Positions 37,921 to 46,914 are shown, numbered from the stretch's first letter. The stretch is DNA of 64,000 nucleotides from Opitutaceae bacterium (GCA_027490995.1 JAIXWY010000011.1:558001-622000); one strand, 5' to 3'. The notes: generated from the letters alone by a model not told the origin. Numbers and translations are program-made.

Positions 37921-38178
37921 ATGTCTTCCGCGTCGCTTCTCGCCGTTTTCGGTCTCGGTGGGCCCGAGCTGCTCCTGATCCTCGCAGTCGTGCTGCTGCT
38001 TTTCGGAGCCAAGAAGCTTCCGGAGCTCGCTAAGGGCCTCGGCCGATCGGTCAAGGAGTTCAAGAAAGCGTCCCACGAGATCGACGAAGAAGAACAGGCG
38101 GCCAAGGCGGCTCCCGCCCCGGTGGCCAACGCCGAGGCCAAGAAGCCGGAGGCACCGAGCTCCACCTCCACCCACTGA
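37921..38178 (+). CDS. tatA: Sec-independent protein translocase TatA
   Basis: An 85-residue protein with one N-terminal membrane helix ([20 protein letters not shown]), the [16 protein letters not shown] hinge and amphipathic helix typical of TatA/TatE, and a charged then Pro/Ala/Ser-rich tail. TatA oligomers form the pore for folded Tat substrates in the inner membrane. No tatB or tatC is nearby. The Gly-Pro-Glu at the helix start and short length favour TatA over TatB. Confidence 0.93.
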   Translation: MSSASLLAVFGLGGPELLLILAVVLLLFGAKKLPELAKGLGRSVKEFKKASHEIDEEEQAAKAAPAPVANAEAKKPEAPSSTSTH

Positions 38179-38259
38179 TCGCGCCGAGCGAGCCCGGCAC
38201 AGCAAATTAGCTGCGCCTTCTCGAGTCCGCGATTGAGTCAGACTCGTCGGATTGATCGC

Positions 38260-38289
38260 TTGACGATCCTCCGCGGGGACTCGTAATTT
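38260..38289 (+). promoter_or_regulatory. Candidate sigma-70 type promoter for rpmF-plsX-fabH
   Basis: TTGACG (38260-38265) and TAATTT (38284-38289) are 18 bases apart, about 60 bases before the rpmF ATG. The -35 is a near-consensus match and the -10 is partial. Prediction only. Confidence 0.45.
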
Positions 38290-38350
38290 CACCCTTTACC
38301 CAGAACGCCGCTCCCTCGTCGAGGCGGGCCCAGCACTTCCCTTTACCACC

Positions 38351-38530
38351 ATGGCTAATCCGAAACGCAAGCAGTCGAAACGCCGCAGCGCCAACCGTCG
38401 TGCTGCCAATGCCTTCAAGGCTCCTGAGCTCGCCCGTGATCCGAGCGATGGCTCCGCCTGCCGTCCGCACCGTGTAAACCCCAAGTCCGGCACCTATCGG
38501 GGTCGTCAAGTTCTGAGCGTCGAGGTCTAA
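38351..38530 (+). CDS. rpmF: 50S ribosomal protein L32
   Basis: A 59-residue basic protein beginning MANPKRKQSKRRSANRRAAN and ending GRQVLSVEV, typical of L32, with the conserved PHRVNPKSGTYRGRQV segment. A single Cys is present (SACRPHRV), so the four-Cys zinc site of some L32 forms is absent. It precedes plsX and fabH, the widespread rpmF-plsX-fabH arrangement linking ribosome and lipid synthesis. A candidate promoter lies upstream. Confidence 0.95.
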   Translation: MANPKRKQSKRRSANRRAANAFKAPELARDPSDGSACRPHRVNPKSGTYRGRQVLSVEV

Positions 38531-38556
38531 GACCCGACGCAGTGCCACTCCCCCCG

Positions 38557-39618
38557 ATGGATTCACCGGCTGGAGTTCCAGCACGGATCGCGGTCGACGC
38601 GATGGGGGGTGATCTTGGGCCGTCCGAAGTGGTCCAAGCCCTCGCGCTCGCCTTCGCAGAGTTCCCCGAGCTCTGCCCGATCACCCTTGTCGGCGACGAG
38701 CGGATCCTTCGTCCTCTCTTGGCCGCTCAGGGGTTGGACAGTCATCCGAAGCTCACCCTTCAGCACGCCGCAGAAACGGTGCTGCCCACCGACGAGGTGA
38801 TGACGGTCGTCAAGCGCAAGCGAGACGCCTCGATGCTCCGGGCGATCGAATTGGTTCGTGACGGCTCGGCGGCGGCCGTGGTGAGCACCGGCAACACGAA
38901 GATTCTCGTCGCTGCGGGCACCCTCAAGCTGCGCACCCTTCAGGGGGTCGAACGCCCTGCCCTCGCGCCGGTCATCCCGCGCGACCAAGGGCACTTCATC
39001 CTTATCGACGCCGGGGCGAACCCGGACTGCCGTGCGGAGCACCTGGTCCACAACGCGATCCTCGGAAAGCATTACTGCCAGCTGGAACTAGGGGTGGAGA
39101 ATCCCCGGATCGGATTGCTGACGATCGGCACCGAGGAAGGCAAAGGCAACGGCCTGATCAACGCCACGCACGACGCACTCAAGCGATTGGGCGGGCTCGT
39201 GAACTACGTTGGGCCGATCGAGGGCTTCCAGATCTTTTCCAACCACGTGGATGTCGTGGTGTGCGATGGCTTCACCGGAAACATCTGCCTCAAGAGCTGG
39301 GAATCGCTTTCAAAGTTTTTCCGCAACGAACTGCGCTCCCAGCTCTCCGCCAGCCCGGTGCGCAAGCTCGGGGCTTGGATTTCCCGCGGCGCTTTTCTCG
39401 GTCTTCGTCGCCGCATCCAGCCGGAGCGCTACGGCGGCGCTCCCCTGCTCGGTCTTCGCGGTACCGTGATCAAGGCTCACGGCTCGGCCAATCGGTTTTC
39501 GCTCAAGAATGCGATTCACGACGCCAGCGAATTCGTGCGCGTCGATCTCAACCATCGCATTGAGGCCGATATCGCCCGCGCTCAGGCAGTCCTCGCGTCG
39601 GCTGATCCCCAACCGTAG
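38557..39618 (+). CDS. plsX: Phosphate acyltransferase PlsX
   Basis: PlsX converts acyl-ACP to acyl-phosphate for phospholipid synthesis. The 353-residue protein starts MDSPAGVPARIAVDAMGGDL. It has VSTGNTKILVA, VGPIEGFQIFSNHVDVVVCD and GFTGNICLKSWES, all conserved in the family. The ATG at 38557 is preferred to a GTG at 38542. It sits 26 bases after rpmF and before fabH, and these are probably co-transcribed. Confidence 0.96.
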   Translation: MDSPAGVPARIAVDAMGGDLGPSEVVQALALAFAEFPELCPITLVGDERILRPLLAAQGLDSHPKLTLQHAAETVLPTDEVMTVVKRKRDASMLRAIELVRDGSAAAVVSTGNTKILVAAGTLKLRTLQGVERPALAPVIPRDQGHFILIDAGANPDCRAEHLVHNAILGKHYCQLELGVENPRIGLLTIGTEEGKGNGLINATHDALKRLGGLVNYVGPIEGFQIFSNHVDVVVCDGFTGNICLKSWESLSKFFRNELRSQLSASPVRKLGAWISRGAFLGLRRRIQPERYGGAPLLGLRGTVIKAHGSANRFSLKNAIHDASEFVRVDLNHRIEADIARAQAVLASADPQP

Positions 39619-39652
39619 TTTCACGACCGACCGTTCGAGCCCCCACGACCGA

Positions 39653-40630
39653 ATGGCCCTCTCGCCCATCGCCATCCTTGGCACTGGCGCCTATGCGCCC
39701 CACCGTGTTCTCACCAACGAGGAACTCGCGCAGCGCGTGGAGACTTCGCACGACTGGATCGTCAGCCGAACCGGCATTCGGGAGCGCCGGGTGGCCGAAC
39801 CCGGACAAACCACCGCCGATCTAGCCACCGCAGCCGCCCGCGAGGCGCTCGCGAACGCTCAGCTTGCCCCGGAGCAGGTCGATTTGCTCATCCTCGCCAC
39901 GGTGACGCCGGACCTCGCCATGCCGGCCACGGCATGCCTCGTCCAGCAGAAGCTCGGCATCCCCTCTGGCGCGGCATGCTTCGATCTGAACGCCGCCTGC
40001 ACGGGCTTCCTCTACGCCATGGACGTGGCTTGGGCGATGCTCTCCTCGGGCCGTTATCGCAATGCTTTGGTGATCGGTGCTGAGCGTCTCTCGTCCGTCC
40101 TGGACTGGGAGGACCGGACCACCTGCGTGCTTTTCGGCGACGGAGCGGGTGCCGTGGTGCTCGGCGCATCAAGACGTCCCGGCTCGGCCATTCTCGCCTC
40201 CCGGCTGCACACGGTGGCCGGTACCGCCGAGTTACTGCACATCCCCGGAGCGACCTTTTCCCTTGATCCGACGGATCCCCGTCGGGTGATCCGGATGAAG
40301 GGCAAGGAAGTCTTCAAACTCGCCGTTCGCGCCATGGAGGACGTCGCCCGGGAATTGCTGGAACAACAGGGCGTTTCAGGCGATCAGATCGACTGTATCA
40401 TTCCCCATCAGGCCAACCAGCGCATCATCGATTCGATCGCCCAGTACCTGCAGCTCCCCTTGGACCGTTTCTTCATCAATCTCGACCGCTACGGCAACAC
40501 CTCCGCAGCCTCCATTCCCATCGCCCTGCACGAAGCTCGGATGCAGGGACGGGTCCAACCCGGCCAGCTTGTTCTCATGGTCGCGTTCGGGGCGGGCTTG
40601 ACGTACGGGGGAGCGCTGGTTCGCTGGTAA
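39653..40630 (+). CDS. fabH: 3-oxoacyl-[acyl-carrier-protein] synthase III
   Basis: FabH starts fatty-acid synthesis by condensing acetyl-CoA with malonyl-ACP. The 325-residue protein shows the catalytic triad Cys116 (LNAACTGFLYAM), His252 (IIPHQANQRII) and Asn282 (YGNTSAAS), plus SRTGIRERR near residue 38. The ATG at 39653 yields the standard N-terminus MALSPIAILGTGAYAPHRVL. It ends the rpmF-plsX-fabH set; a secreted TPR protein starts 11 bases later. Confidence 0.97.
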   Translation: MALSPIAILGTGAYAPHRVLTNEELAQRVETSHDWIVSRTGIRERRVAEPGQTTADLATAAAREALANAQLAPEQVDLLILATVTPDLAMPATACLVQQKLGIPSGAACFDLNAACTGFLYAMDVAWAMLSSGRYRNALVIGAERLSSVLDWEDRTTCVLFGDGAGAVVLGASRRPGSAILASRLHTVAGTAELLHIPGATFSLDPTDPRRVIRMKGKEVFKLAVRAMEDVARELLEQQGVSGDQIDCIIPHQANQRIIDSIAQYLQLPLDRFFINLDRYGNTSAASIPIALHEARMQGRVQPGQLVLMVAFGAGLTYGGALVRW

Positions 40631-40641
40631 GTCCTTCCGCC

Positions 40642-41682
40642 ATGCTCCCTTCGTCCGCACGCGCCTTCCGCGCATTCTGTCTTTTTCTCTTGGGCGCGCT
40701 TCTCGCCGGCGGTTCTCTCCGCGCGGAGCTCGTCTGGTCGCCCGGCACGGGCTGGCGCATCGAGGGAGGCGTACTCTCAGGCCTGATCGGCGATGACGCC
40801 CGCAAGGCCACCGAACTCATGAACAAGGCGCGCCTCTCCGAGGAGCGCCGAGACCTCGGCAGCGCCGCCAAGGCCTACGAGAATGTGGGCAAGCGCTACA
40901 ATAACTCCGTCTTTGCGCCGGAGGCATACTACCGCGCCGCCCGTATGCGGCTCGAGCGGCAGCAGTATTTCAAGGCCTACGAGAACTTCCAGCAGGTCCT
41001 CACGCGCTACCCAAGCTACGGTCGCTTCACCGAAATCGTCGGGGAGCAATATCGCATTGCCAGTGCCCTCCTTGACGGAGCCCGGAACCGCATCTGGGGC
41101 ATCATCCCTGGATTTCCGAACCGCGAGAAGGCCATCGAGTTCTTCGAAATCCTCATCGCGACCGCGCCCTACAGCGACTACGCGCCGCTCGCCCTGATGA
41201 ACGTCGCCCGGGCACACCAACGGCTTGGCAATGATGAAGAGGCGATCGATGCGCTGGATCGCATGATCAACATCTATCCTCAGAGCCTGCTCGCGCCAGA
41301 TGCGTACATCAAGCTGGCGCAGACGCACGCCTCGCTCGTGGAGGGACCCAATTACGACCAAGGCTCCACCAAGGAAGCGATCACCTACTTCGAGGACTTC
41401 ATGATCCTCTTCCCGAGCGACTCAAACGTAGGTTCGGCCGAGAAAGGTCTGGGGCAGATGAAGGAGACGCTCGCCGAGAGCAAGATGCGCATCGCTGACT
41501 TCTACTTCTACAAGCGCTCAAACTACCAAGCCGCGCGCGTCTTCTACAACGAGGCGATCACGGTGTACCCGGACTCCACCACGGCAGCCAAGGCGCGGGA
41601 GCAGTTGGTGAAGGTAGAGGCGGCCGCCGCGGCCGCCGGGGCCGCTGGTCAGCCGGCGAAGAAGCGCTTCCTGTTCTTCTGA
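40642..41682 (+). CDS. Exported TPR protein, BamD/YfgC-like outer membrane assembly factor
   Basis: A 346-residue protein with a signal peptide (FLLGALLAGGSLRA, to about residue 28) and a series of TPR-like helices (KATELMNKARLSEERRDLG, YPSYGRFTEIVGEQYR, YPQSLLAPDAYIKLA, YQAARVFYNEAITVYPDS). The recurring FxxAYYRAAR and YP.S...PDA patterns resemble BamD, which helps insert beta-barrel proteins. No lipobox Cys follows the signal, unlike canonical BamD lipoproteins. It precedes an LptE-like lipoprotein, so an envelope role is likely. The tail is Ala-rich and ends KKRFLFF. Confidence 0.72.
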   Translation: MLPSSARAFRAFCLFLLGALLAGGSLRAELVWSPGTGWRIEGGVLSGLIGDDARKATELMNKARLSEERRDLGSAAKAYENVGKRYNNSVFAPEAYYRAARMRLERQQYFKAYENFQQVLTRYPSYGRFTEIVGEQYRIASALLDGARNRIWGIIPGFPNREKAIEFFEILIATAPYSDYAPLALMNVARAHQRLGNDEEAIDALDRMINIYPQSLLAPDAYIKLAQTHASLVEGPNYDQGSTKEAITYFEDFMILFPSDSNVGSAEKGLGQMKETLAESKMRIADFYFYKRSNYQAARVFYNEAITVYPDSTTAAKAREQLVKVEAAAAAAGAAGQPAKKRFLFF

Positions 41683-41710
41683 GTTTCCATCTGCGGCGAT
41701 CGTTTTCTCC

Positions 41711-42262
41711 ATGCCGCGACGCCACACTCTGCGATTCATCGCTGGGTTGCTCACCTGCCTCATCGCTTTCAGCGCGGCCGGATGTACCCATTACCGACGC
41801 GGAACGGACGCCGCCCTCGCATTCTCCACTCTTTACGTCGCGCCCGTCCGCGACGATGCCGCGCTGCCCCAGGCCGCCACCGTAGCGACGTCTCAAATTC
41901 GCGAGAAGTTCCTACGCGACGGCCGCATCCGGATCGTCGATTCACCCGAGGAGGCCGAGGCCATTCTCTACGTCACGCTCGTCCGCTACGATCGCGGCAT
42001 CGCCACGGTACGCCCCAACGACACGGGACTGGCCCGTAAGCTGGAGCTCGCGTTAGCAGCCGAGGCGACCCTCGTGAATCCACGCACGCGGGCCGAATGG
42101 TTTAGTCGGCGTCCGCTCAGCGCGCGTCGGCAGGCCTTCACCGACGAGCCAGGGCAAGCCGAGACGTTCGGCAATCAGGGTCAAGCGGAGCGGCAAACCT
42201 GGTTGCTGCTCGCCGGAGCCCTTGCCGACGCGGCCGTAGGGGCGACGCTCGACGTCTGGTAG
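41711..42262 (+). CDS. LptE-like outer membrane lipoprotein
   Basis: A 183-residue lipoprotein: signal peptide then the lipobox FSAAGC, with Cys25 as the lipidation site. The body begins THYRRGT, then strands such as FSTLYVAPVRDDA and EAILYVTLVRYDRGIATV, the arrangement of the LptE-related family that plugs LptD and delivers lipopolysaccharide. The family is weakly conserved, so other periplasm-facing lipoproteins are possible. It follows the TPR protein by 28 bases. Confidence 0.68.
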   Translation: MPRRHTLRFIAGLLTCLIAFSAAGCTHYRRGTDAALAFSTLYVAPVRDDAALPQAATVATSQIREKFLRDGRIRIVDSPEEAEAILYVTLVRYDRGIATVRPNDTGLARKLELALAAEATLVNPRTRAEWFSRRPLSARRQAFTDEPGQAETFGNQGQAERQTWLLLAGALADAAVGATLDVW

Positions 42263-42283
42263 GGAGTCCCGAAAAAACTGGCC

Positions 42284-42304
42284 TCATCCGGTGTTTCCGG
42301 ATGA
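42284..42304 (+). promoter_or_regulatory. Stem-loop before rpe
   Basis: TCATCCGG (42284-42291) and CCGGATGA (42297-42304) form a perfect 8-bp stem around TGTTT, in the gap after the LptE-like gene. No T-run follows. If the GTG at 42291 were the rpe start it would lie inside the stem, which favours the GTG at 42315. Confidence 0.45.
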
Positions 42305-42314
42305 ATCGTCGAAC

Positions 42315-42986
42315 GTGAGACCGCACCCGCCGCTCCTCGCACCGTCCCTGTTGGCGGGAAATCACGCCCATCTGGCGGCAAGCGCGGATGCCGCCGCTCG
42401 CGCCGAGGCCCGCTGGCTTCACATCGACATCATGGATGGGCACTTCGTGCCCAATCTGACCTTTGGGCCACAGACGGTCGCGGCGTTGCGCACCGGCTCC
42501 GACCTGTTCTTCGATACCCATTTGATGTTGGCCGAGCCGCACCGGTACATCGAACCCTTCGCCAAGGCCGGCGCCAATCTCATCAGCATCCATATCGAGC
42601 CCGCCTACGATCACCGGGCCACGCTCGCGCGGATTCGTCAGCTTGGCTGCCAATGCGGAATTGTTCTCAATCCCGGCACACCAGCCCAGGCGATCGAGCC
42701 GTTCCTGTCCGAGGTCGATTTGGTTCTCGTGATGACCGTGCAACCCGGATTCGGCGGTCAGGCGTTCCGCGCCGACATGCTGGAGAAGCTGCGGGAGATC
42801 CATCGCTGGCGAGTCAATCGCGGGCTGCTTTTCCGTCTCGAAGTCGATGGTGGCATCGATCTTCAGACCGGGCACCAGTGCCATGAGGCCGGGGCCGATA
42901 CCTTCGTTGCCGGGACTTCGTTCTTTAACTACTCCGACCAGCGGGGATTCAACGCTCAGGTGCAAGCATGGGCAACCCAGGCTTGA
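42315..42986 (+). CDS. rpe: Ribulose-phosphate 3-epimerase
   Basis: Rpe interconverts ribulose- and xylulose-5-phosphate in the pentose phosphate pathway. The TIM barrel shows LLAPSLLAGNHAHL, the metal-binding HIDIMDGHFVPNLTFGP (about 36-52), HLMLAEPHRYI, VLVMTVQPGFGGQ and VDGGIDLQT. The GTG at 42315 gives 223 residues with a normal N-terminus and clears the upstream stem-loop; the GTG at 42291 would add eight residues. It overlaps the next gene by 19 bases. Confidence 0.95.
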   Translation: MRPHPPLLAPSLLAGNHAHLAASADAAARAEARWLHIDIMDGHFVPNLTFGPQTVAALRTGSDLFFDTHLMLAEPHRYIEPFAKAGANLISIHIEPAYDHRATLARIRQLGCQCGIVLNPGTPAQAIEPFLSEVDLVLVMTVQPGFGGQAFRADMLEKLREIHRWRVNRGLLFRLEVDGGIDLQTGHQCHEAGADTFVAGTSFFNYSDQRGFNAQVQAWATQA

Positions 42987-43492
42987 ACGTCTTGGTCGCA
43001 CTCGAAGCGATCAGCTACCTCGTGACAGCCGTCGGCCTGCCCTTCGCGCTGTGGGTCTTCATGCAGGAGCAGCGCAAGGAGCGGGAGAAGGATGACGAAG
43101 AAATCTACCTGAAACTCGCGGACGACTATGAGTCGTTCCTGAAGCTGACGCTGAAGCACGCGGACCTCCGGCTGCTGGCCCCACCCGAACAGCAGCCCGC
43201 TTACACGGACGAACAACGCGAGCGACGCCACGTGTTATTTGAGATCCTGATCGCGCAGTTCGAGCGCGCCTACATCCTCGTCTACGATCAAAAAATGTCC
43301 CGCCAAGCCGCGCGCCTTTGGCAAACATGGGACGACTACATCCGCTCGTGGTGTCGGCGAAGCGACTTCCGTACTGCGCTGGATAAGCTGCTTGAGGGAG
43401 AGGACCCCGACTTCCAGCGCTACATCCAGACCGTCGCTCGCGAGGAGGCGGCCCGGCCCGCGGCCGTCAACGATCCGACGAACAAAGCCTGA
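42968..43492 (+). CDS. Small single-pass membrane protein of unknown function
   Basis: A 174-residue protein: one N-terminal membrane helix (YLVTAVGLPFALWVFM, about 17-32), a highly charged helix (QEQRKEREKDDEEIY), then a soluble helical domain with ADDYESFLKLTLKHADLRLL and FERAYILVYDQKMS. It starts inside rpe with a 19-base overlap, which suggests coupled expression. I do not recognise a named family. It may be a small membrane-tethered regulator, but no catalytic motif is visible. Confidence 0.65.
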   Translation: MGNPGLNVLVALEAISYLVTAVGLPFALWVFMQEQRKEREKDDEEIYLKLADDYESFLKLTLKHADLRLLAPPEQQPAYTDEQRERRHVLFEILIAQFERAYILVYDQKMSRQAARLWQTWDDYIRSWCRRSDFRTALDKLLEGEDPDFQRYIQTVAREEAARPAAVNDPTNKA

Positions 43493-43507
43493 ACTCGGGA
43501 CCCAAGG

Positions 43508-45133
43508 TTACGGGGACTCACCGCGCGCGACTCGCTCGGCCTGTTCGTAGCGTTGGCGAAACGCTCGCCCCAGTCGACTACCCAGCTCAACCTCATCGAC
43601 CTTGTTGCGGGACATCAGTGCCCGACGGATCGTGCTCCCCGCCTCGTCGTAAGCCACAGCGTCCAAATTCTGCAGCAGCGCCAAGGCTGCCGCTCGACGT
43701 TCCGGAGTCGCCTCGAGAATTGCTCCCCACGCCCGAATGAGTTCGGTGTGCGGATCCAGACACATCACCCGGATGATGAAGGCCATCTCGCGAAAGAGGC
43801 CACCCGTCCACGCGGCGCGATAAATGAGCGGATCGTTGGACTCAAAAGGCCGATCCTCAGGATCACTGCGCCAGGCTTTCCAGTCCGACTGAGCGTAGAA
43901 ATCGCGCCTCACCGGCAGGCGGCGCAGGGCGAAGCGATCGGGGCCGCCTTCCACACCGACGCGGAAGTTCCACAGTTTCTGACCCTCCATCGAGAGCACA
44001 TAGTCGATGAACGCCTCCGCGACGGGCCGATTCGGTGCCCCACGAAAGAGTGCGATCGGATCCACCGAGCTCACCGTTCCGCCCGCGGGTGACACGTACC
44101 CCACCCGATCGCTGCGGTCGCGACGCTTCACCGCTTCCTCCTGCTGGCGTCCGTAGAAATCAATGCAAAGCCCGACGGCGCAGTTGCCGGACGCGACATC
44201 GATTGGCGGTTTTTGTGAGGTGTCGGTGAAGTACCGAGCATTCGCGCCGGCCAACTGGATGAGGCGCAGCCCAGCCTGCCATCCCTCGACGACTGCCTTT
44301 CGCTCGCGCTCCGCAGCGGACAGCCCGGCCTGTTCCCTCTCCAGTTCACGGAGCCTCCGCTGCATTTGTTGCTGAATGATGTTCTCGAACGCCTTCGCGA
44401 TGGATCCGCTCTTCGTCGGATCGGCCAATGCGACCTCTCCGCGCAAGCGGGGATCCGTCAAATCTTCCCACCGCGTGGGTTCCCCCGGAAACCCGAGGCG
44501 CCGCAGCGACTCCCGGTTGAACACCATGCCATACGCGCTCAGCACGGTGCCGATCCAACGCCCATCACGATCCCAGTATTCCTCCCCAGCGAAACGCTGC
44601 GGGATCACGGCGTCGGAAAACCACTCCGGATGCCGCTTCAGGACTCCGGAATCAACAATGCGCCCGGCTTGGGCCTGACGAATGAAATCGAAGGTGCCTC
44701 CGCCGAAGAAAAGGTCGATGCCGCAGCCAATATCCGACTCCATGAACAGCTTTCTCGCTTCATGGACTTCAGGCGGGGCATCCGCACCGAGACGGTGATT
44801 CGCAAATCCGCTCTGGATGGCCAGACTCCACGGACGCTTCAGCTTGCGGGACCAGTGATTCTGGAAGGCTGTGGCATATTCGCCTTCGAGAAAACGGGCG
44901 ATCTCGCTGGTGCCTCCGATGACCCGCCAGTCGATGAAAACATTCTTGCCCGTCTGCTCACGGTACCACGTGCGGAATCCCCGGGCGTACTCGTGCCGGA
45001 TGGCTTCATTGTGCGGGGTGATGATCACCAGCGTCTCATCCACGCGGCCCCTCTCCTCCTTGGGCGGGCGCAGCACGAACGGAAGCGCTACCGTCGCTAC
45101 GAGGACCGCCACGATCAAAGCCCGTTTCCACAT
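43508..45133 (-). CDS. ABC transporter extracellular solute-binding protein
   Basis: A 541-residue protein with an N-terminal membrane/signal segment (about 5-22). The binding fold is of the iron/sulfate/phosphonate type: VIITPHNEAIRHEYARGF, YGMVFNRESLRRLGFPGEP, WEDLTDPRLRGEVALADPTK and MEGQKLWNF. It is some 150-200 residues longer than most homologues, with a Gln/Arg/Glu-rich helical insertion (near 225-265) and an extended C-terminal region. It lies 14 bases after the ATPase gene on the same strand. No permease is present in the pair. The ligand is unknown; metal or organophosphonate is possible from the fold. Confidence 0.8.
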   Translation of the reverse strand: MWKRALIVAVLVATVALPFVLRPPKEERGRVDETLVIITPHNEAIRHEYARGFRTWYREQTGKNVFIDWRVIGGTSEIARFLEGEYATAFQNHWSRKLKRPWSLAIQSGFANHRLGADAPPEVHEARKLFMESDIGCGIDLFFGGGTFDFIRQAQAGRIVDSGVLKRHPEWFSDAVIPQRFAGEEYWDRDGRWIGTVLSAYGMVFNRESLRRLGFPGEPTRWEDLTDPRLRGEVALADPTKSGSIAKAFENIIQQQMQRRLRELEREQAGLSAAERERKAVVEGWQAGLRLIQLAGANARYFTDTSQKPPIDVASGNCAVGLCIDFYGRQQEEAVKRRDRSDRVGYVSPAGGTVSSVDPIALFRGAPNRPVAEAFIDYVLSMEGQKLWNFRVGVEGGPDRFALRRLPVRRDFYAQSDWKAWRSDPEDRPFESNDPLIYRAAWTGGLFREMAFIIRVMCLDPHTELIRAWGAILEATPERRAAALALLQNLDAVAYDEAGSTIRRALMSRNKVDEVELGSRLGRAFRQRYEQAERVARGESP

Positions 45134-45147
45134 GGCTGGATGACCGT

Positions 45148-46215
45148 TCAGGCGGTCAGGATCACCACATCCTCGGGAGCAACCGAGGCGTAGAGGTCGG
45201 TCGACGCATGGCCGAGATGGCGCGGGTTCAGCTCGTAGACCTTCAGGAGCGTTTCTCCGACACGGAAGTCGTACTGCGCGATCTCACCGAGGTACGTCGA
45301 GCCACCGATCCGTCCACGGACCCCGTTCCGCTCGGGCAGGCGATCACTCAACGTCCAACACTCGGGTCGAATCGACACCGTGACGCTCGCACCGACCGAC
45401 GGCGGAGAGGTCGGGTCGCCCAGCAGCCCTTCGAATACGCCCACCGGCGTCTCGACCACGACGGACTCGCCCTTGAGGGAACGTACCGTCCCCGGCACAA
45501 AATCGGTATCACCAATGAAATTCGCGACCGTCTTACGCCGCGGCCGACGATAGACCTCGCGAGGGGAGCCGACCTGTAGGATATGGCCACTCTCGAGAAT
45601 GGCCATGCGATCCGAGATCGACAGCGCCTCTTTCTGGTCGTGCGTCACATACACCGTTGTGAGCTTGAACTCCTTGCAGACGCGACGGATCTCGGAGCGC
45701 ATCTCCAGCCGGAGCTTCGCATCCAGGTTGGAAAGAGGCTCATCCAGGAGCAAGCAGCGCGGGCGGACCACCAAGGCACGCGCGAGCGCCACCCGCTGCT
45801 GCTGCCCGCCCGACAGCTGGTTCGGCTTGCGTTCGGCGTAAGCGGACATCCGCACCGACTCCAGGGCTTCCCCGACACGGCGACGAATCTCCGCGGTCGG
45901 GACTTTCCGCTCCTCTAAACCAAAAGCCACGTTCGCCGCGACCGACAGGTGGGGCCAGAGCGCATAGCTCTGGAACATCATTCCGGTGTTCCGTTTGTGC
46001 GGAGGCAGCTTCGTCACCTCTTCGTCACCGAAGAAGATACGACCTTCATCCGGGATATAAAATCCAGCGATGCTGCGCAGCAGCGTGGTCTTGCCGCAGC
46101 CGCTCGGTCCAAGGAGGAAGAAGAGCTCCCCCGCCTCCACCTTCAGGTCGAGCCCATGCAGGGCAACCGCGGAGCCAAAGCGCTTGGTGAGGTTCTCAAT
46201 GCGAATCGCAATCAT
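45148..46215 (-). CDS. ABC transporter ATP-binding protein (FbpC/PotA-like)
   Basis: A 355-residue importer ATPase. Walker A GPSGCGKTT, the Q-loop region FQSYALWPHL, the signature LSGGQQQRVALARAL and Walker B CLLLDEPLSNLDA are all intact. A C-terminal TOBE domain follows (ETPVGVFEGL, VSIRPECWTL), as in ferric iron, spermidine and sulfate importers. The substrate-binding protein gene follows after 14 bases, but no permease gene is adjacent in either direction. Divergent from hpt across 120 bases. Confidence 0.9.
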   Translation of the reverse strand: MIAIRIENLTKRFGSAVALHGLDLKVEAGELFFLLGPSGCGKTTLLRSIAGFYIPDEGRIFFGDEEVTKLPPHKRNTGMMFQSYALWPHLSVAANVAFGLEERKVPTAEIRRRVGEALESVRMSAYAERKPNQLSGGQQQRVALARALVVRPRCLLLDEPLSNLDAKLRLEMRSEIRRVCKEFKLTTVYVTHDQKEALSISDRMAILESGHILQVGSPREVYRRPRRKTVANFIGDTDFVPGTVRSLKGESVVVETPVGVFEGLLGDPTSPPSVGASVTVSIRPECWTLSDRLPERNGVRGRIGGSTYLGEIAQYDFRVGETLLKVYELNPRHLGHASTDLYASVAPEDVVILTA

Positions 46216-46335
46216 GCAGTCGGTCCGTGGGTGGTGCGAGGCAAGGTTCGCTCCCGAAGCGAGTCAAAGGAAATAACCGCAGCCGCGCCTTGACCATACT
46301 TGCCGGCGCCCCCGCTCCGCGTTTGACTCCCGGCC

Positions 46336-46914
46336 ATGTCCGCCCGCCCCCTGCCGTCGCCCGAGCATGCCGATCTCGAGACCGTCTTGGTCAGCGCCAC
46401 GGCGATTCGCCGACGCCTCAAGCGACTCGGAGCCGAGATTAGCCGCGTCTACGGACCGGAGGAAATCACCGTTATCTCCGTGATCAACGGAGCCATCCTC
46501 TTCACCGCGGACCTGCTCCGCGAGATCCCCAACCCCGTCCGGCTCGATTGCATCCGTGTTTCCAGCTACCGCAATGCGACCCGCTCCCACGGGCGCCCCA
46601 AACTGCTGCACAACCTGACGCTGGACCTGACCAACCGCCATGTGCTGTTGATCGACGACATCCTCGACACGGGTAAAACGCTTTCGGTGGTGGTTGACCT
46701 CATCCGCAAGCAGGACCCCGCAAGCGTGAAGGTCTGCGTGCTGCTGGACAAGCGGGGGCGCCGGGAGGTGCCGTTCGAGGCAGACTTTGTCGGCTTCTCG
46801 ATCCCGGATAAGTTTGTCGTCGGCTACGGCTTGGATTTCGCGGAGCGCTACCGCAACCTGCCGTGCATCGGAGTGCTCAAGCCACAGCACCAGAATCCGC
46901 CCGAGTGGGCGTAG
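46336..46914 (+). CDS. hpt: Hypoxanthine(-guanine) phosphoribosyltransferase
   Basis: A purine-salvage enzyme joining PRPP to hypoxanthine or guanine. The 192-residue protein has SVINGAILFTADLLREI, the PRPP-binding loop VLLIDDILDTGKTL and KFVVGYGLDFAERYRNLP, diagnostic of the HPRT family. It begins MSARPLPSPEHADLETVLVS. It is divergent from the ABC genes and convergent with uvrB (29 bases between stops). A short GGGC/GCCC stem lies in that gap but is too weak to call a terminator. Confidence 0.95.
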   Translation: MSARPLPSPEHADLETVLVSATAIRRRLKRLGAEISRVYGPEEITVISVINGAILFTADLLREIPNPVRLDCIRVSSYRNATRSHGRPKLLHNLTLDLTNRHVLLIDDILDTGKTLSVVVDLIRKQDPASVKVCVLLDKRGRREVPFEADFVGFSIPDKFVVGYGLDFAERYRNLPCIGVLKPQHQNPPEWA

